From: Nitrospira sp. SG-bin1
GTDB taxonomy: Bacteria; Nitrospirota; Nitrospiria; Nitrospirales; Nitrospiraceae
Reading direction: 5' to 3'
NCBI GenBank assembly: GCA_002083365.1
Contig: LVWS01000002.1
Coordinates: forward strand, 10,209-74,208
Length of the DNA: 64,000 nt
The translations under genes were made by a program, and so were the position numbers. A model generated the notes under the pieces. That model saw only the letters and a list, made by a program, of their open reading frames with translations. It was not told the origin of the DNA and ran no database searches. Position 1 is the first letter of the stretch; every line of letters starts with the position of its first letter. Below, one piece after another: positions 33,715 to 42,369 of the stretch.

Positions 33715-34949
33715 TTCTCTCGCCTCGACACCTCAATCGAGATGGAACGGGGTGGCTTTCCTGGCTCACTGTCTTTCTTCGACGGACGCGCCAGTTCATT
33801 CGTCGCAGAGGCATGGCTCTTGAGCTGATTGATCATCGTTTCCATCTCTGATTGAGACAGCTGCACCGGAGCGCGTGGCTCCTTGATCAAGCGGTTGAGA
33901 TCGTGAATGGCCTCCAGTAAGGGGTTCATCATGGGCCTTAACGCCCGTTGGACTTCATGACCGATCTCCGTCGACAGACCATCGAGCTTCATCGGTGTCT
34001 GTTTGGCGTTCAGAGCCGTAAGCGCCTCTGAGGCGGAGCTCAGCGCCGCGACGGTCGATCCGAGGCGTTGCTGTACGATATCGAGGAGTTGGTGTGTGGT
34101 CTCGTGTTGGAGAGGAGCGACGATCGTCGTCGGGGATCCGCTCGGCAATGGAGACGCCTGAGTGTGCGGCCCGGCAGTTTTTTGAGGAAACATCTCGTCC
34201 AGGAGAGAGAGGCACTCACGGTGTCGATTGTCCAGCCGGTGCCAGAGACAGTGTTCGAGAAGAGAGAAAGCATTGGCGCATCCCAAGCCCACGATGGATG
34301 TCACAAACTTTCCAGAAAGTCCGTTGATCAATCCTTGAATCCCTTCGATTTCCGACCCATTCGCATGGAGCTTGCTGAGGCCGATCAGAATAGCAAGAAA
34401 CGTGAACATCAATCCCATACCGGTCAGAAAGGCGGGCAACTGTCGATAAAAGCGCACATTGAGATGGGCGGCGCAAAGGGATTCGAAGGAGAAAAATTCG
34501 CTCGCGGAGCGCTGACTGTGGACGGTCGGTTCGAGAAACCATGCCGATTGCTCTACGGTGAGAGTCTTGCGATAGGAAAGCCATCCTCTGGCAAAGGCCT
34601 GCTCCGACCGTATCACTCGATCCAGCGCTTGCAAGTCGTCAAGATCACGACGGGTCTCCGACGATGCATCGAGACGCGCCCGTCTTTTCGCGAGAGCCGG
34701 GATGGCCAGCCAGTCCTGGGAAACCTTTTGACGGGCCTGCACAAGAGGCGAGACGGAAGAATGGATCCGCAAGAGCGTTTCTTCAATCTGCAGCAGGCCT
34801 CGGAGGAGTACCCCTCCATGCCAAAGACAAAGGATGAGGATCCCCGCCGCACCGATCCAGCTAAGCATCGGACTTTGAAGCCCACCGACAGCCGATACAT
34901 CACGAGTGAGCCATTCCCCGACCGCAGTGAACGAATCCACTTCATCCAT
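33711..34949 (-). CDS. ZorA-like (MotA/TolQ/ExbB-type) proton-channel protein
   Basis: A 412-residue membrane protein. Helices lie at about 28-50, 172-194 and 208-232. The core matches the ZorA pattern: FFSFESLCAAHLNVRFYRQL, GMGLMFTFLAILIGLSKL, then IEGIQGLINGLSGKFVTSIV and GLGCANAFSLLE. A tail of about 155 residues after position 255 is helical and coiled-coil-like (LLDIVQQRLGSTVAALSSAS), shorter than the long intracellular tail I recall for Zorya ZorA. With the ZorB-like partner it would form an ion-driven stator in the inner membrane. ATG at 34949 with GAGGT upstream. No flagellar genes are nearby. Confidence 0.75.
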   Translation of the reverse strand: MDEVDSFTAVGEWLTRDVSAVGGLQSPMLSWIGAAGILILCLWHGGVLLRGLLQIEETLLRIHSSVSPLVQARQKVSQDWLAIPALAKRRARLDASSETRRDLDDLQALDRVIRSEQAFARGWLSYRKTLTVEQSAWFLEPTVHSQRSASEFFSFESLCAAHLNVRFYRQLPAFLTGMGLMFTFLAILIGLSKLHANGSEIEGIQGLINGLSGKFVTSIVGLGCANAFSLLEHCLWHRLDNRHRECLSLLDEMFPQKTAGPHTQASPLPSGSPTTIVAPLQHETTHQLLDIVQQRLGSTVAALSSASEALTALNAKQTPMKLDGLSTEIGHEVQRALRPMMNPLLEAIHDLNRLIKEPRAPVQLSQSEMETMINQLKSHASATNELARPSKKDSEPGKPPRSISIEVSRREK

Positions 34950-35322
34950 CTGAAGACCTCGCTGCAGGCCTGTACGCTCTTCTCACCAAAAGTGAAGCAC
35001 TGCCGTCTCCCTCAACTTCTGTGCCAGAAGAAGGCTTCGACAATTGGCCTTGTATCGCGACACGATTGAGCTAGCGCCAGCGGAAAGGGGAAATTCTTGC
35101 CGAAGGAGCGGCAAGTTCTGCATGAACCGGTGGAACTGTCGTGAAGGCAGGGTAGCTGAAGTATCGACGCCGCGTCAGTTCGGTTTTGTCACCAAAGCTT
35201 TGGTTGTCGCGGCATCATGGACCGATCTGTCATTCTGTCGATTCAAGGAGGCAGTTCATGCTATGGTTTGTTGTCCTTGAGAACCGATTTCCGCTTCATG
35301 CGAGGAAAGGTGGAGGATTCCA
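34950..35322. other. Intergenic stretch upstream of the ZorA-like gene, with a hairpin
   Basis: No gene is seen. At 35096-35115 a hairpin (CTTGCCG, loop AAGGAG, CGGCAAG) lies in the divergent region between the ZorA-like gene (minus) and a lipoprotein gene (plus). No consensus promoter could be fixed, although the operon must be transcribed from here. Confidence 0.5.
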
Positions 35323-35661
35323 ATGGGTCTATGGCGCCTGATCGGTCGACCTGCTTACATGCTCTGTGCGTTGCTATCGGTGACAGGATGCGCGAGCGAA
35401 TTCTCCATTTTCAGCGCATCCGGCGAGCCACTTTTGATTTCGCGTCGAGGGTATTCACCGATGGAATGCACGCAAACGGTGAAGGACGAGGCCGCTCGCA
35501 TGGGTGTGACATTGCGATATGTTCATATCCGGGGAAGCGCCGTCGGCCGTTCGTTACTCTGGCCCTTTGAGCCGGGGTACGCCTGCGAGGCGGCCATCGG
35601 CCCTGAGCAGGGCCCCATCGGCAGTTACCCTACTCATCGCATTCTCCCGCGCCGCTCATGA
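35323..35661 (+). CDS. Small lipoprotein, family unknown
   Basis: A 112-residue protein with a signal peptide ending in a lipobox (LLSVTGCASEF, Cys at about 23). The mature part is short, with three further cysteine-containing stretches (MECTQTVKDEA and YACEAAIGPEQ). The ATG at 35323 has GGAGGATT a few bases upstream, which makes the start firm. Function unknown; probably exported and lipid-anchored. Confidence 0.65.
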   Translation: MGLWRLIGRPAYMLCALLSVTGCASEFSIFSASGEPLLISRRGYSPMECTQTVKDEAARMGVTLRYVHIRGSAVGRSLLWPFEPGYACEAAIGPEQGPIGSYPTHRILPRRS

Positions 35662-35985
35662 TTGAACTCTTCGAGCATTTCTTCATGTTCTGCGTCCGGC
35701 TTGATCTCCATGCCAATGGTCGGATGCTGGTCTGAGATCGATAAGATTTCCGCCAATCCTCTTGCGCTCTGTACACATACTCCATGGTGCCGCGGCTTTG
35801 TTCACGCTTGGACTTATCTGCATCGGCAAACTCACGAACCTTGTTTCGCACGCTCTCGGCCTATGGTCGGTGCATGTCGCCACTTCGTTGATTCGCTTGT
35901 TGATTCAAGGTCTTCCGCTATACTTATGATGTGTGCGCCGTCGTGATGGGAAGGGGGTTCAGGGAACGCTCAGGTTCAGGGCACG
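35662..35985. other. Intergenic stretch, no accepted gene; possible promoter at its end
   Basis: Short ORFs on both strands overlap each other and lack ribosome sites. Near the end, TTGTTG (35897-35902), a 16-base spacer and TATACT (35919-35924) could be the promoter of the response-regulator gene at 35986, with a start near 35931. Confidence 0.35.
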
Positions 35986-36903
35986 ATGATCAAAGTTTTA
36001 TTGGTCGAAGACAATGACGTCGATGCACGCCTGACTCAAGACATTCTTGCCGAATGGAGCCTGGAAGCATTCGATATCATTCATGTGACCCGCCTCAGCG
36101 ACGCTGTGACCCGCCTGGCCCGCGCACGGTTTGATGCCGTCCTGCTCGACTTATCGCTTCCGGACGGATACGGACTCTCGACGGTGCGTCAAATGCATGT
36201 CGCGAACCCGAGGATCGCGATCATTGTGCTGAGCGGACTCAACGATCAGACACTCGCGCTACAGGCTGTCCAGAACGGGGCACAGGACTATCTCGTCAAG
36301 GGACAAGGACCGTCTGAGCTGTTGGCCCGATCAATTCGCTACGCCATCGAACGCAAACGGGCGGAAGAGCGTCTGACCTACCTCGCTCAGTATGATCAAT
36401 TGACGGGCCTGGTGAACCGTACCCTATTCCGCGATCGCCTCATTCAAGCCATGGCGCGCAGCAAACGGCTTCAACAACCTCTCGGTCTCATGTTGCTCGA
36501 CTTGGATAAGTTCAAACCGGTGAACGACACCATGGGTCATGATGTCGGCGATCAACTCCTGAAAGCCGTCGCGGAACGACTGCAAGAGTGTGTCCGCGAG
36601 GTGGACACGGTCGCCCGCATGGGAGGAGATGAGTTCACCATTGTTCTGGAGGGCCTGACGTGCGAAGAGGATATTACGATCGTCGCGCAGCGCATCACGA
36701 AGTCGCTGGGGGATCCGTTTCACCTTGGGGAACACAGGGCGGTGATCGGAGTCAGTATCGGCATTACCGTGTATCCGACCGATGATCATGAAGTCGATGA
36801 GCTCCTGAAACACGCCGATGTCGCCATGTATCGGGCCAAACAACAAGGGGGCGGCTCTTTTCAGTTTCACATCCCCGATGATTCGACACCCTCCCCTCGC
36901 TGA
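35986..36903 (+). CDS. Response regulator with GGDEF domain (diguanylate cyclase)
   Basis: A 305-residue cytoplasmic protein. REC domain at 1-120 with the phospho-acceptor Asp55 (AVLLDLSLPDG) and acidic pocket VEDNDVD; a short helical linker (IRYAIERKRAEERLTYLAQ); then a GGDEF domain with the intact active site GGDEF at 213-217 and an inhibitory I-site RxxD at 204-207 (REVD). It should make c-di-GMP when phosphorylated and be product-inhibited. The cognate kinase is not in the window. The ATG at 35986 opens directly into IKVLLVEDND. Confidence 0.93.
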   Translation: MIKVLLVEDNDVDARLTQDILAEWSLEAFDIIHVTRLSDAVTRLARARFDAVLLDLSLPDGYGLSTVRQMHVANPRIAIIVLSGLNDQTLALQAVQNGAQDYLVKGQGPSELLARSIRYAIERKRAEERLTYLAQYDQLTGLVNRTLFRDRLIQAMARSKRLQQPLGLMLLDLDKFKPVNDTMGHDVGDQLLKAVAERLQECVREVDTVARMGGDEFTIVLEGLTCEEDITIVAQRITKSLGDPFHLGEHRAVIGVSIGITVYPTDDHEVDELLKHADVAMYRAKQQGGGSFQFHIPDDSTPSPR

Positions 36904-36943
36904 AGTTCACGGCTTCATCCACCCCTGCGACGTCCGGCCGTCC

Positions 36944-37735
36944 TCATCGACCGATCTGTGAAAGCGGTTGATCGGAAACAGCATACGCCCCGGCAGGATT
37001 CGGCTCGAGTCGATTCATCGCAGAAAGCTCCGACGGTGTCGGGTTGGGATGCGAATCGGGTGTCATGAGGATGCCCCAGTGCTGATTGTTCCGACAGACA
37101 TTGTCGACGATCAAACTTTCGGCATGCTGGAACAACAGGATTCCGCTCAGCATATTTTCTTCGCACAGATTCCGCACGAGTTCAGGTCGACTGCCCGGAT
37201 CCCGGACCGCGATGCCAAAATGGTGGTTCTCACGGCAGCGATTATCCGCCACCCGCGGTTGAGCCCCGGCAAAGACGAAAATGCCGGACTCACGATTACG
37301 GCACACGTCGTTGTCTGAAAATGTGACTCGACATTCGGGTCCATACAACACCACTCCCGACAAGATCCCCTCCATTGCTCGGCACTGTGTGATCATGCAC
37401 GTGGAGTTGAGTATGTTGAGAGCCGAATGTTGGTCGCTGCCGACATAACGGAACGTGATGCCGGTAATCCACCCTTCCGGCACCTCTTGTAAATACAACG
37501 GCCCTCCGCGGCGGCTGAAGATCTGGACCCTATCCCGGCCGGCACCGACCAGCCGTACCGGCCGTTGAGTCACGACCAGTTTATCCTCATAGATTCCAGG
37601 ACGGACATAGACCTGGTCCGATTCTCCGACATCCTTCAAGGCTGCGCTTGGAGTCGGATAACAACACGGATCAACCGGATCGACAACCAAGGTTCGTCCA
37701 CCCAAGGGATTCGTCGGTATGGCCTCTTCACTCAC
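36944..37735 (-). CDS. Right-handed parallel beta-helix repeat protein (NosD-like)
   Basis: A 263-residue protein with PbH1-type repeats: SALNILNSTCMITQCRAMEG, GIFVFAGAQPRVADNRCRE, GIAVRDPGSRPELVRNLCEE and GILLFQHAESLIVDNVCRN each give one coil of the helix. The N-terminal half (PSAALKDVGESDQVYVRPGIY) is typical of NosD/carbohydrate-binding beta-helix proteins. There is no signal peptide, so it may be cytoplasmic or exported by another route. GTG at 37735, preceded by CAGGAGTCC, sets the start. The ligand is unknown. Confidence 0.8.
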   Translation of the reverse strand: MSEEAIPTNPLGGRTLVVDPVDPCCYPTPSAALKDVGESDQVYVRPGIYEDKLVVTQRPVRLVGAGRDRVQIFSRRGGPLYLQEVPEGWITGITFRYVGSDQHSALNILNSTCMITQCRAMEGILSGVVLYGPECRVTFSDNDVCRNRESGIFVFAGAQPRVADNRCRENHHFGIAVRDPGSRPELVRNLCEENMLSGILLFQHAESLIVDNVCRNNQHWGILMTPDSHPNPTPSELSAMNRLEPNPAGAYAVSDQPLSQIGR

Positions 37736-38006
37736 CCTGGACTCCTGTGGAGATGCGTGCTCCTATTGGGCATGAACGAAGAGCGGAGATCTTGCGACGC
37801 AACAAGCCGGTTAAGGTCATCGAACCACTTTGTACAAATCTGTGTCTTCGTCTACACGCTCTTAGAGACCCTGCGAGTTGCTTGCCGCTGAGATGGAACA
37901 AAAGCATGTTTTTTCAGCGTTTCTCATTCGTGAATGCTCAGAGCTCTGGCATACTGATTGCGTGCGTGAGACCTTCGATTGCCGTATTGGAAGATGGAGG
38001 CCCGCT

Positions 38007-38498
38007 ATGCTCCACAAATGTATTGGAATCGTCCTGCTCCTATCCACGTTCTTCTCTGTCGGCCAATCCTTGGCGGCCCCAACTCAGCGACAGGACACGA
38101 CTCGTCGATTATACGATCGCATCATGGATGAATTTAAGCACCGTGACTACAAAGCAGCGATGGCCGGTTTCCAACTCTTCATCGAGCTGCATGGCGAATC
38201 CGCCTTGGCAGCTAATGCGCAATATTGGATAGGAGAGTGTCAATATCGGATGGGACGATATCGAGACGCCCTCAAGTCGTTCTATGATGTCGTGTCAAAT
38301 TATCCGCTCAGCCCTAAAGTGGCGGCTTCCACGCTGAAGCTCGGTCAGACATACACGAAATTGGGCGACCACGAGAAGGCACGGTTGATGTTCGACCGGG
38401 TCGTGGATCAATATCCGGACAGCGCGGAAGCGGAGGTGGCTCGCCAAGCCATCGAGGCGTCATCAAGCACCGAAGATTCACCGAATCAGACGCCGTAG
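38007..38498 (+). CDS. Periplasmic TPR protein (YbgF/CpoB-like)
   Basis: A 163-residue protein with a signal peptide (about 1-24, ending GQSLAA) followed by TPR-type repeats: DRIMDEFKHRDYKAAMAGFQ, NAQYWIGECQYRMGRYRDAL and VAASTLKLGQTYTKLGDHEKA. This resembles the C-terminal TPR part of YbgF/CpoB, which coordinates Tol-Pal and peptidoglycan synthesis, but the coiled-coil N-terminus is absent and no tol genes are nearby. GGAGG at 37996-38000 sets the ATG at 38007; longer reading to 37878 was rejected. Confidence 0.75.
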   Translation: MLHKCIGIVLLLSTFFSVGQSLAAPTQRQDTTRRLYDRIMDEFKHRDYKAAMAGFQLFIELHGESALAANAQYWIGECQYRMGRYRDALKSFYDVVSNYPLSPKVAASTLKLGQTYTKLGDHEKARLMFDRVVDQYPDSAEAEVARQAIEASSSTEDSPNQTP

Positions 38499-38535
38499 GA
38501 CCGTGGGTTTGTTTGAGTGAGCGTCGAGCGCCTCG

Positions 38536-39045
38536 TCACTCCTCCGCGGTAATCCCCAAGCGTGCCGTAAGATCTGGCAGCGAATGGGTTTTTTTGAGTT
38601 GTAACTTCGTCAGTTTGATCCCCGCCGCCTCGAGCACCGACTCGATGACCGACTGCCGTTCATCCTGATGAGAGGGGGTTGAATCCCGCTCGATTTGTAC
38701 GACTCGTTCGACTCGACAGGACCCCGGATGAACCAAGACAAAATCGACCCGCTTGAGCGCAATCTTACGCAAGATATGGGTGCGCATTTTTCCCGCCGCT
38801 TCAACCGACACGAAAGACCATAGCGGCACCTGACTGAACACAAGGTAATGCTCCTGGACAGCCATTCGCAGAAGGCTATACAACGCGACCTCTTCATCGG
38901 TAAGCAACCGAGCTGGACCGAGGGTGACGCCTGAAGGAACGGCAAACGGCAATGTGTGTGTCTTTCTTCGACGTGCCTTCGTCAGATACCGCCAAAGCAA
39001 GATGATCACGACGAGACCGATCGCGCCGACCAGAAGAAGCTTCAT
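38536..39045 (-). CDS. DUF2726 domain protein with N-terminal membrane helix
   Basis: A 169-residue protein with one helix at the N-terminus (LLLVGAIGLVVIILLWRYL) and a DUF2726-type domain: LLTDEEVALYSLLRMAV, ILRKIALKRVDFVLVHP, VVQIERDSTPSHQDERQ and VLEAAGIKLTKLQLKK. This domain has a nuclease-like fold by comparison with related families; the biological role is unknown. It overlaps the anmK gene by ATGA and so is co-transcribed. Confidence 0.78.
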   Translation of the reverse strand: MKLLLVGAIGLVVIILLWRYLTKARRRKTHTLPFAVPSGVTLGPARLLTDEEVALYSLLRMAVQEHYLVFSQVPLWSFVSVEAAGKMRTHILRKIALKRVDFVLVHPGSCRVERVVQIERDSTPSHQDERQSVIESVLEAAGIKLTKLQLKKTHSLPDLTARLGITAEE

Positions 39046-40241
39046 CTATTCCTGCCGCCGCCTTTGCGTGGACGCAGCCGCTCAAACCAGCGGGGCCCAC
39101 TTGGGACGATGCAACCCAATAACCGTGGGGCCGCCGCGCCCGTAACCGAGGGCACATTCCCGGACTGTTCCATCACGGTCTGATAAGCCAGGACGGCAAA
39201 TGCCACCGACTCCAACGCCTTACTGTCCCAACCGTGCGATTCAAATGACGTGACGGGCACCGGTGCAAAGATGTCCGCCAAATGTCCCATGATCGCGCGG
39301 TTTCGCACACCGCCTCCGCCCACGATCACGTCATCGATCCGCCCTTTGATCCACCGTCTGGCTGTTCCGACTGCTTCCGCAGTCCAACGGCTGCAGGTAG
39401 CGAGAAGATCCTCGATCGACAATTGACGTGTTTGCTGCCACTGAAGTAACTCATCGAGCATCTTCCCCCCGAACGCCTCGCGTCCTGTCGATTTGGGGGG
39501 TGCCTGGGAAAGATACGGATGGGCGAGAAGTTTGGCTAACAATCTGGAATCGACTTGTCCCTTGGCCGCCAATCGCCCTTCACGATCCATCGTGGCCCTG
39601 CCGTTCGTGGTGCGAGACATGAGTCCGTCAAGAACCATATTCGCCGGGCCTGTGTCGAACGCGACGAGTTCCGCCGAATCCGACCCGCGAGGAAGATAGG
39701 TGACGTTGCTGATCCCGCCCAGATTCACGATAAGTCGCGCGCGGCGCGTATGCCGAAACAGCAGCGCGTGGACCCCGGGAGTAAGCGGCGCTCCTTGCCC
39801 GCCGGCAGCAATATCGCGCGGCCTGAAATTGGCCACGGTGGTAATACCCGTGCGCTCGGCAATCACGGCCGGTTCAGCGATTTGCAACGTCGATCGTATG
39901 GCGCCGACTCCGGTATCCTTGATGCCATGCGGCAAGTGGTGCACCGTTTGGCCATGCGATCCGATCAGGTCGACATCATCCGGAGACAGTTGAGCCGACC
40001 GAATGACTCCTAAGGCGGCATCGGCGAACCATTCGCCTAGGAGCGCATTCAGGTGGCAAATATCGGTCACCGTTCCGGAAACCGACGCCGAAAGAATCCG
40101 CTGCTGCAGCGAACGTGGATAAGGAAGCGAATGGAACGCCACCATCCCGACTCGAAGACCGGCTCTTTGGCGGGCGATGCTGACGAGCGCCGCATCAACT
40201 CCATCGGCCGACGTCCCCGACATCAATCCGACGACATTCAT
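39042..40241 (-). CDS. anmK: Anhydro-N-acetylmuramic acid kinase AnmK
   Basis: A 399-residue sugar kinase of peptidoglycan recycling that phosphorylates and opens 1,6-anhydro-MurNAc to MurNAc-6-phosphate. Motifs: VVGLMSGTSADGVDAALV at the N-terminus, GSHGQTVHHLPHG (catalytic region), NFRPRDIAAGGQGAPLTPGV and VNLGGISNVTYLP; the ATP-binding IDDVIVGGGGVRNRAIM is near the C-terminus. Somewhat longer than E. coli AnmK. Its stop overlaps the DUF2726 gene; no MurQ is nearby. Confidence 0.95.
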   Translation of the reverse strand: MNVVGLMSGTSADGVDAALVSIARQRAGLRVGMVAFHSLPYPRSLQQRILSASVSGTVTDICHLNALLGEWFADAALGVIRSAQLSPDDVDLIGSHGQTVHHLPHGIKDTGVGAIRSTLQIAEPAVIAERTGITTVANFRPRDIAAGGQGAPLTPGVHALLFRHTRRARLIVNLGGISNVTYLPRGSDSAELVAFDTGPANMVLDGLMSRTTNGRATMDREGRLAAKGQVDSRLLAKLLAHPYLSQAPPKSTGREAFGGKMLDELLQWQQTRQLSIEDLLATCSRWTAEAVGTARRWIKGRIDDVIVGGGGVRNRAIMGHLADIFAPVPVTSFESHGWDSKALESVAFAVLAYQTVMEQSGNVPSVTGAAAPRLLGCIVPSGPRWFERLRPRKGGGRNR

Positions 40242-40341
40242 CTCCGGTATCCTTTCGCTCGTAATCCGGAATGCCTCAGCTCCGGGTGTGCTACGCTAAT
40301 CGAACTTTGCCCTATGGTCAAGGAGTCGAATGGCCATGGCC

Positions 40342-40469
40342 TAACAGAATGTTGAAAAGTTCCGCCCGGGGCGTTCTCGCATCGCTCAAAGGCTCAACGT
40401 ACGACCGGGCAAGAGCTGCGAGAGCAGCGCGGGTGGGTGAGAACGACGGCCTCTTTGAACGTCCTGACA
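40342..40469. repeat. Dispersed palindromic repeat, copy 2 (~128 bp, opposite orientation)
   Basis: Begins TAACAGAATGTTGAAAAG and ends TTTGAACGTCCTGACAG. Shares with copy 1 at 4721-4851 (read on the other strand) the blocks GCGTTCTCGCATCGCTCA, GGCTCAACGTACGACC and the terminal inverted arms, with several substitutions. It lies in the anmK-zinc transporter spacer and contains no gene. Its presence in two unrelated spacers marks it as a dispersed family. Confidence 0.8.
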
Positions 40470-40554
40470 GCGTTTCTGTATGGGTAATCTTCTCTCGCGT
40501 CAGGATCTCACAGACGTTTCAACAGCCCGCTATCGAGCAGCCCTGATGATGTCG

Positions 40555-40581
40555 TTGACACTGTACGATGCGGATGATACC
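40555..40581 (+). promoter_or_regulatory. Possible promoter of the metal ABC transporter operon
   Basis: TTGACA at 40555-40560 is consensus; the best -10 is GATACC at about 40576-40581 with a 15-base spacer. The start would fall near 40588, so the ATG at 40592 would be almost leaderless. No Zur-type palindrome could be recognised. Confidence 0.35.
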
Positions 40582-40591
40582 GTCCCCGCCG

Positions 40592-41527
40592 ATGTTTTCC
40601 CTCAACCACGCATGGAAGTGGCCGGTTTGCCCTCTTCTCGCCGCACTGGTCGGCTTCCTCCTCTCCGTGGAGGCCGTCGCGGAAGTTCGCGGTCCGATTC
40701 CTGTCGTGGTCACGATTCCCGTTCTTAAGGATTTGGCGGAGCAAGTCGGCGGCCCCCATGTGCGGGTCACGTCTTTGTTGAACGGTTACGAGAATGAACA
40801 TACCTATTCCCCCAAGCCCACCGATCTGGTTGCCGTCCGGAAGGCCAGGCTGTTGTTGGAGATCGGCATGGGACTCGAAGTCTGGGTGTCGTCGTTGGTG
40901 AAGAACGCGGGAGGCCCATCGCTCCGCGTGATCACGACTTCTCGAGGAGTCGAGTTGATTCATGATCAGGCGGATGTGCATGACGGAGCGCATCATGAAG
41001 GGGAAGCAGCAGGGAACCCCCATGTTTGGCTGGATCCTGAGAATGTCGTCATCATGCTGCGTCACATCACCGATGCGCTCATCGAAGTGGACCCCGGCCA
41101 TACAGCTGAATTTCGATCTCACCAAGCGGCATATCTTCAACGGCTGGAGCAGGTCCGGAAGGAACTGTCCCAGCGCATGCGGCAACTACCCGACCGGCGT
41201 TTCATCGCCCATCATTCGGCGTGGCCCTATTTGGCGAAACGTTTCAGCCTGGATATTGCCGGCACGATTCATCTCCAGGCCGGCATTGAACCCTCCGCCC
41301 ATCACCTCCAGTCCCTCATCGAGAAGATGAGAAAAGAGAAGATCAAGGTGGTCGTGTCCGAGATTCAACTCAGCCAGCGACTCCCGGACCTTCTGGCGAA
41401 GGAAACCAACGCCCATGTCGTCGTCTTGACGACGATGCCGGGAGGAGTGGCAGGAACTGACACCTACCTCGACATGCTCCGCTATAATGTGCTCCAATTG
41501 GCCGGTGCGTTGGAAGCAGCCTCGTAG
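40592..41527 (+). CDS. Metal (Zn/Mn) ABC transporter substrate-binding protein
   Basis: A 311-residue periplasmic protein with a signal peptide (MFSLNHAWKWPVCPLLAALV...VEAVAE). Cluster A-I metal-binding residues are visible: NEHTYSPKPTDL, NPHVWLDPENV (His), FIAHHSAWPYLAKRF (His/Tyr) and VVVLTTMPGGV; there is a short His/Asp-rich loop (DVHDGAHHEGEA), favouring zinc. It works with the ATPase and permease just downstream. The earlier ATGs at 40568 and 40574 lie within the putative promoter; 40592 gives a clean signal peptide. Confidence 0.87.
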   Translation: MFSLNHAWKWPVCPLLAALVGFLLSVEAVAEVRGPIPVVVTIPVLKDLAEQVGGPHVRVTSLLNGYENEHTYSPKPTDLVAVRKARLLLEIGMGLEVWVSSLVKNAGGPSLRVITTSRGVELIHDQADVHDGAHHEGEAAGNPHVWLDPENVVIMLRHITDALIEVDPGHTAEFRSHQAAYLQRLEQVRKELSQRMRQLPDRRFIAHHSAWPYLAKRFSLDIAGTIHLQAGIEPSAHHLQSLIEKMRKEKIKVVVSEIQLSQRLPDLLAKETNAHVVVLTTMPGGVAGTDTYLDMLRYNVLQLAGALEAAS

Positions 41528-41565
41528 CCTTACTCGGATGACCCCCGGAAGGAGCCTCAAATTCC

Positions 41566-42357
41566 GTGTCAGATCTCCGCGAGCCGATCATCCGTTTTGA
41601 CCACGCATCCTTCGGATTCCCCGGACTCATTGCCCTCCAGGACATTTCGTTGACCCTTTACGAGGGCGAGTTCATCGGAGTCATCGGACCGAACGGGTCC
41701 GGCAAGACGACGCTGTGTCGCGCCGTGTTGGGACTGCTCGCTCCCGTGGAGGGACACCTTCATATCTTCGACTGTGCCTGTGACGAGCTTCGCTGCCACC
41801 ACCGCGCCAAGATCGGCTATCTTCCACAGAAAGGTGTCGTCGATCGAAATTTTCCGGTAACCGTCCTTGAAACCGTGATGATGGGCCGTTACGGAGCGCT
41901 GGGCTTGTTCAAACGACCGGGAAAGAAAGATCAGAACATCGCGCTGGAAGCCCTGGCCCAAGTTGGAATGGATTCGCACCGCGATCACGCGCTCGGCCAT
42001 CTGTCCGGCGGTCAGCAGCAACGCGTCTTCATTGCCAGGGCTCTGGCACAGCAACCTAAGGTTCTCATATTGGATGAACCGACAACGGGTCTGGATATCA
42101 CCACGCAACACAATGTCATTGAGTTAATCCAACACCTCCACGACGAGCTGAACTTGACGGTGCTTCTGATTACACACGATATCAATATGATTCGCTCACG
42201 GGTGGATCGATTGGTTCTCCTCAAAACCAAGCTCTACGCCGCCGGCCCTCCAGCCGACGTCCTCAAGCCAGAAATTCTCCACCAAGTGTACGGCAAAGAC
42301 CTTGTTATTACAGAAAAAGATCTCGTCATCGTCGAAGACTACCATCACCACCACTAG
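41566..42357 (+). CDS. Metal ABC transporter ATP-binding protein (ZnuC-like)
   Basis: A 263-residue ATPase: Walker A GPNGSGKTT, signature LSGGQQQRVFIARAL, Walker B VLILDEPTTGLD, H-loop LLITHDIN. The protein ends in four His residues (VEDYHHHH), which may sense or bind metal. GTG start with AAGGAGCC upstream. It is the middle gene of the znuA-C-B-like operon; the 12-base gap to the permease indicates co-expression. Confidence 0.9.
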   Translation: MSDLREPIIRFDHASFGFPGLIALQDISLTLYEGEFIGVIGPNGSGKTTLCRAVLGLLAPVEGHLHIFDCACDELRCHHRAKIGYLPQKGVVDRNFPVTVLETVMMGRYGALGLFKRPGKKDQNIALEALAQVGMDSHRDHALGHLSGGQQQRVFIARALAQQPKVLILDEPTTGLDITTQHNVIELIQHLHDELNLTVLLITHDINMIRSRVDRLVLLKTKLYAAGPPADVLKPEILHQVYGKDLVITEKDLVIVEDYHHHH

Positions 42358-42369
42358 GAATATCAGGCC

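Noticed and set aside
33082..34949. Reading the pair as flagellar MotA/MotB or as TolQ/TolR
   Set aside because: No flagellar or tol genes are near; the ZorA-type core and the OmpA domain on the partner fit ZorA/ZorB better, though profile search is needed.
35630..35851. 73-residue minus-strand frame next to the lipoprotein gene
   Set aside because: It is polar and repeat-free but lacks a ribosome site and overlaps the lipoprotein end; no support.
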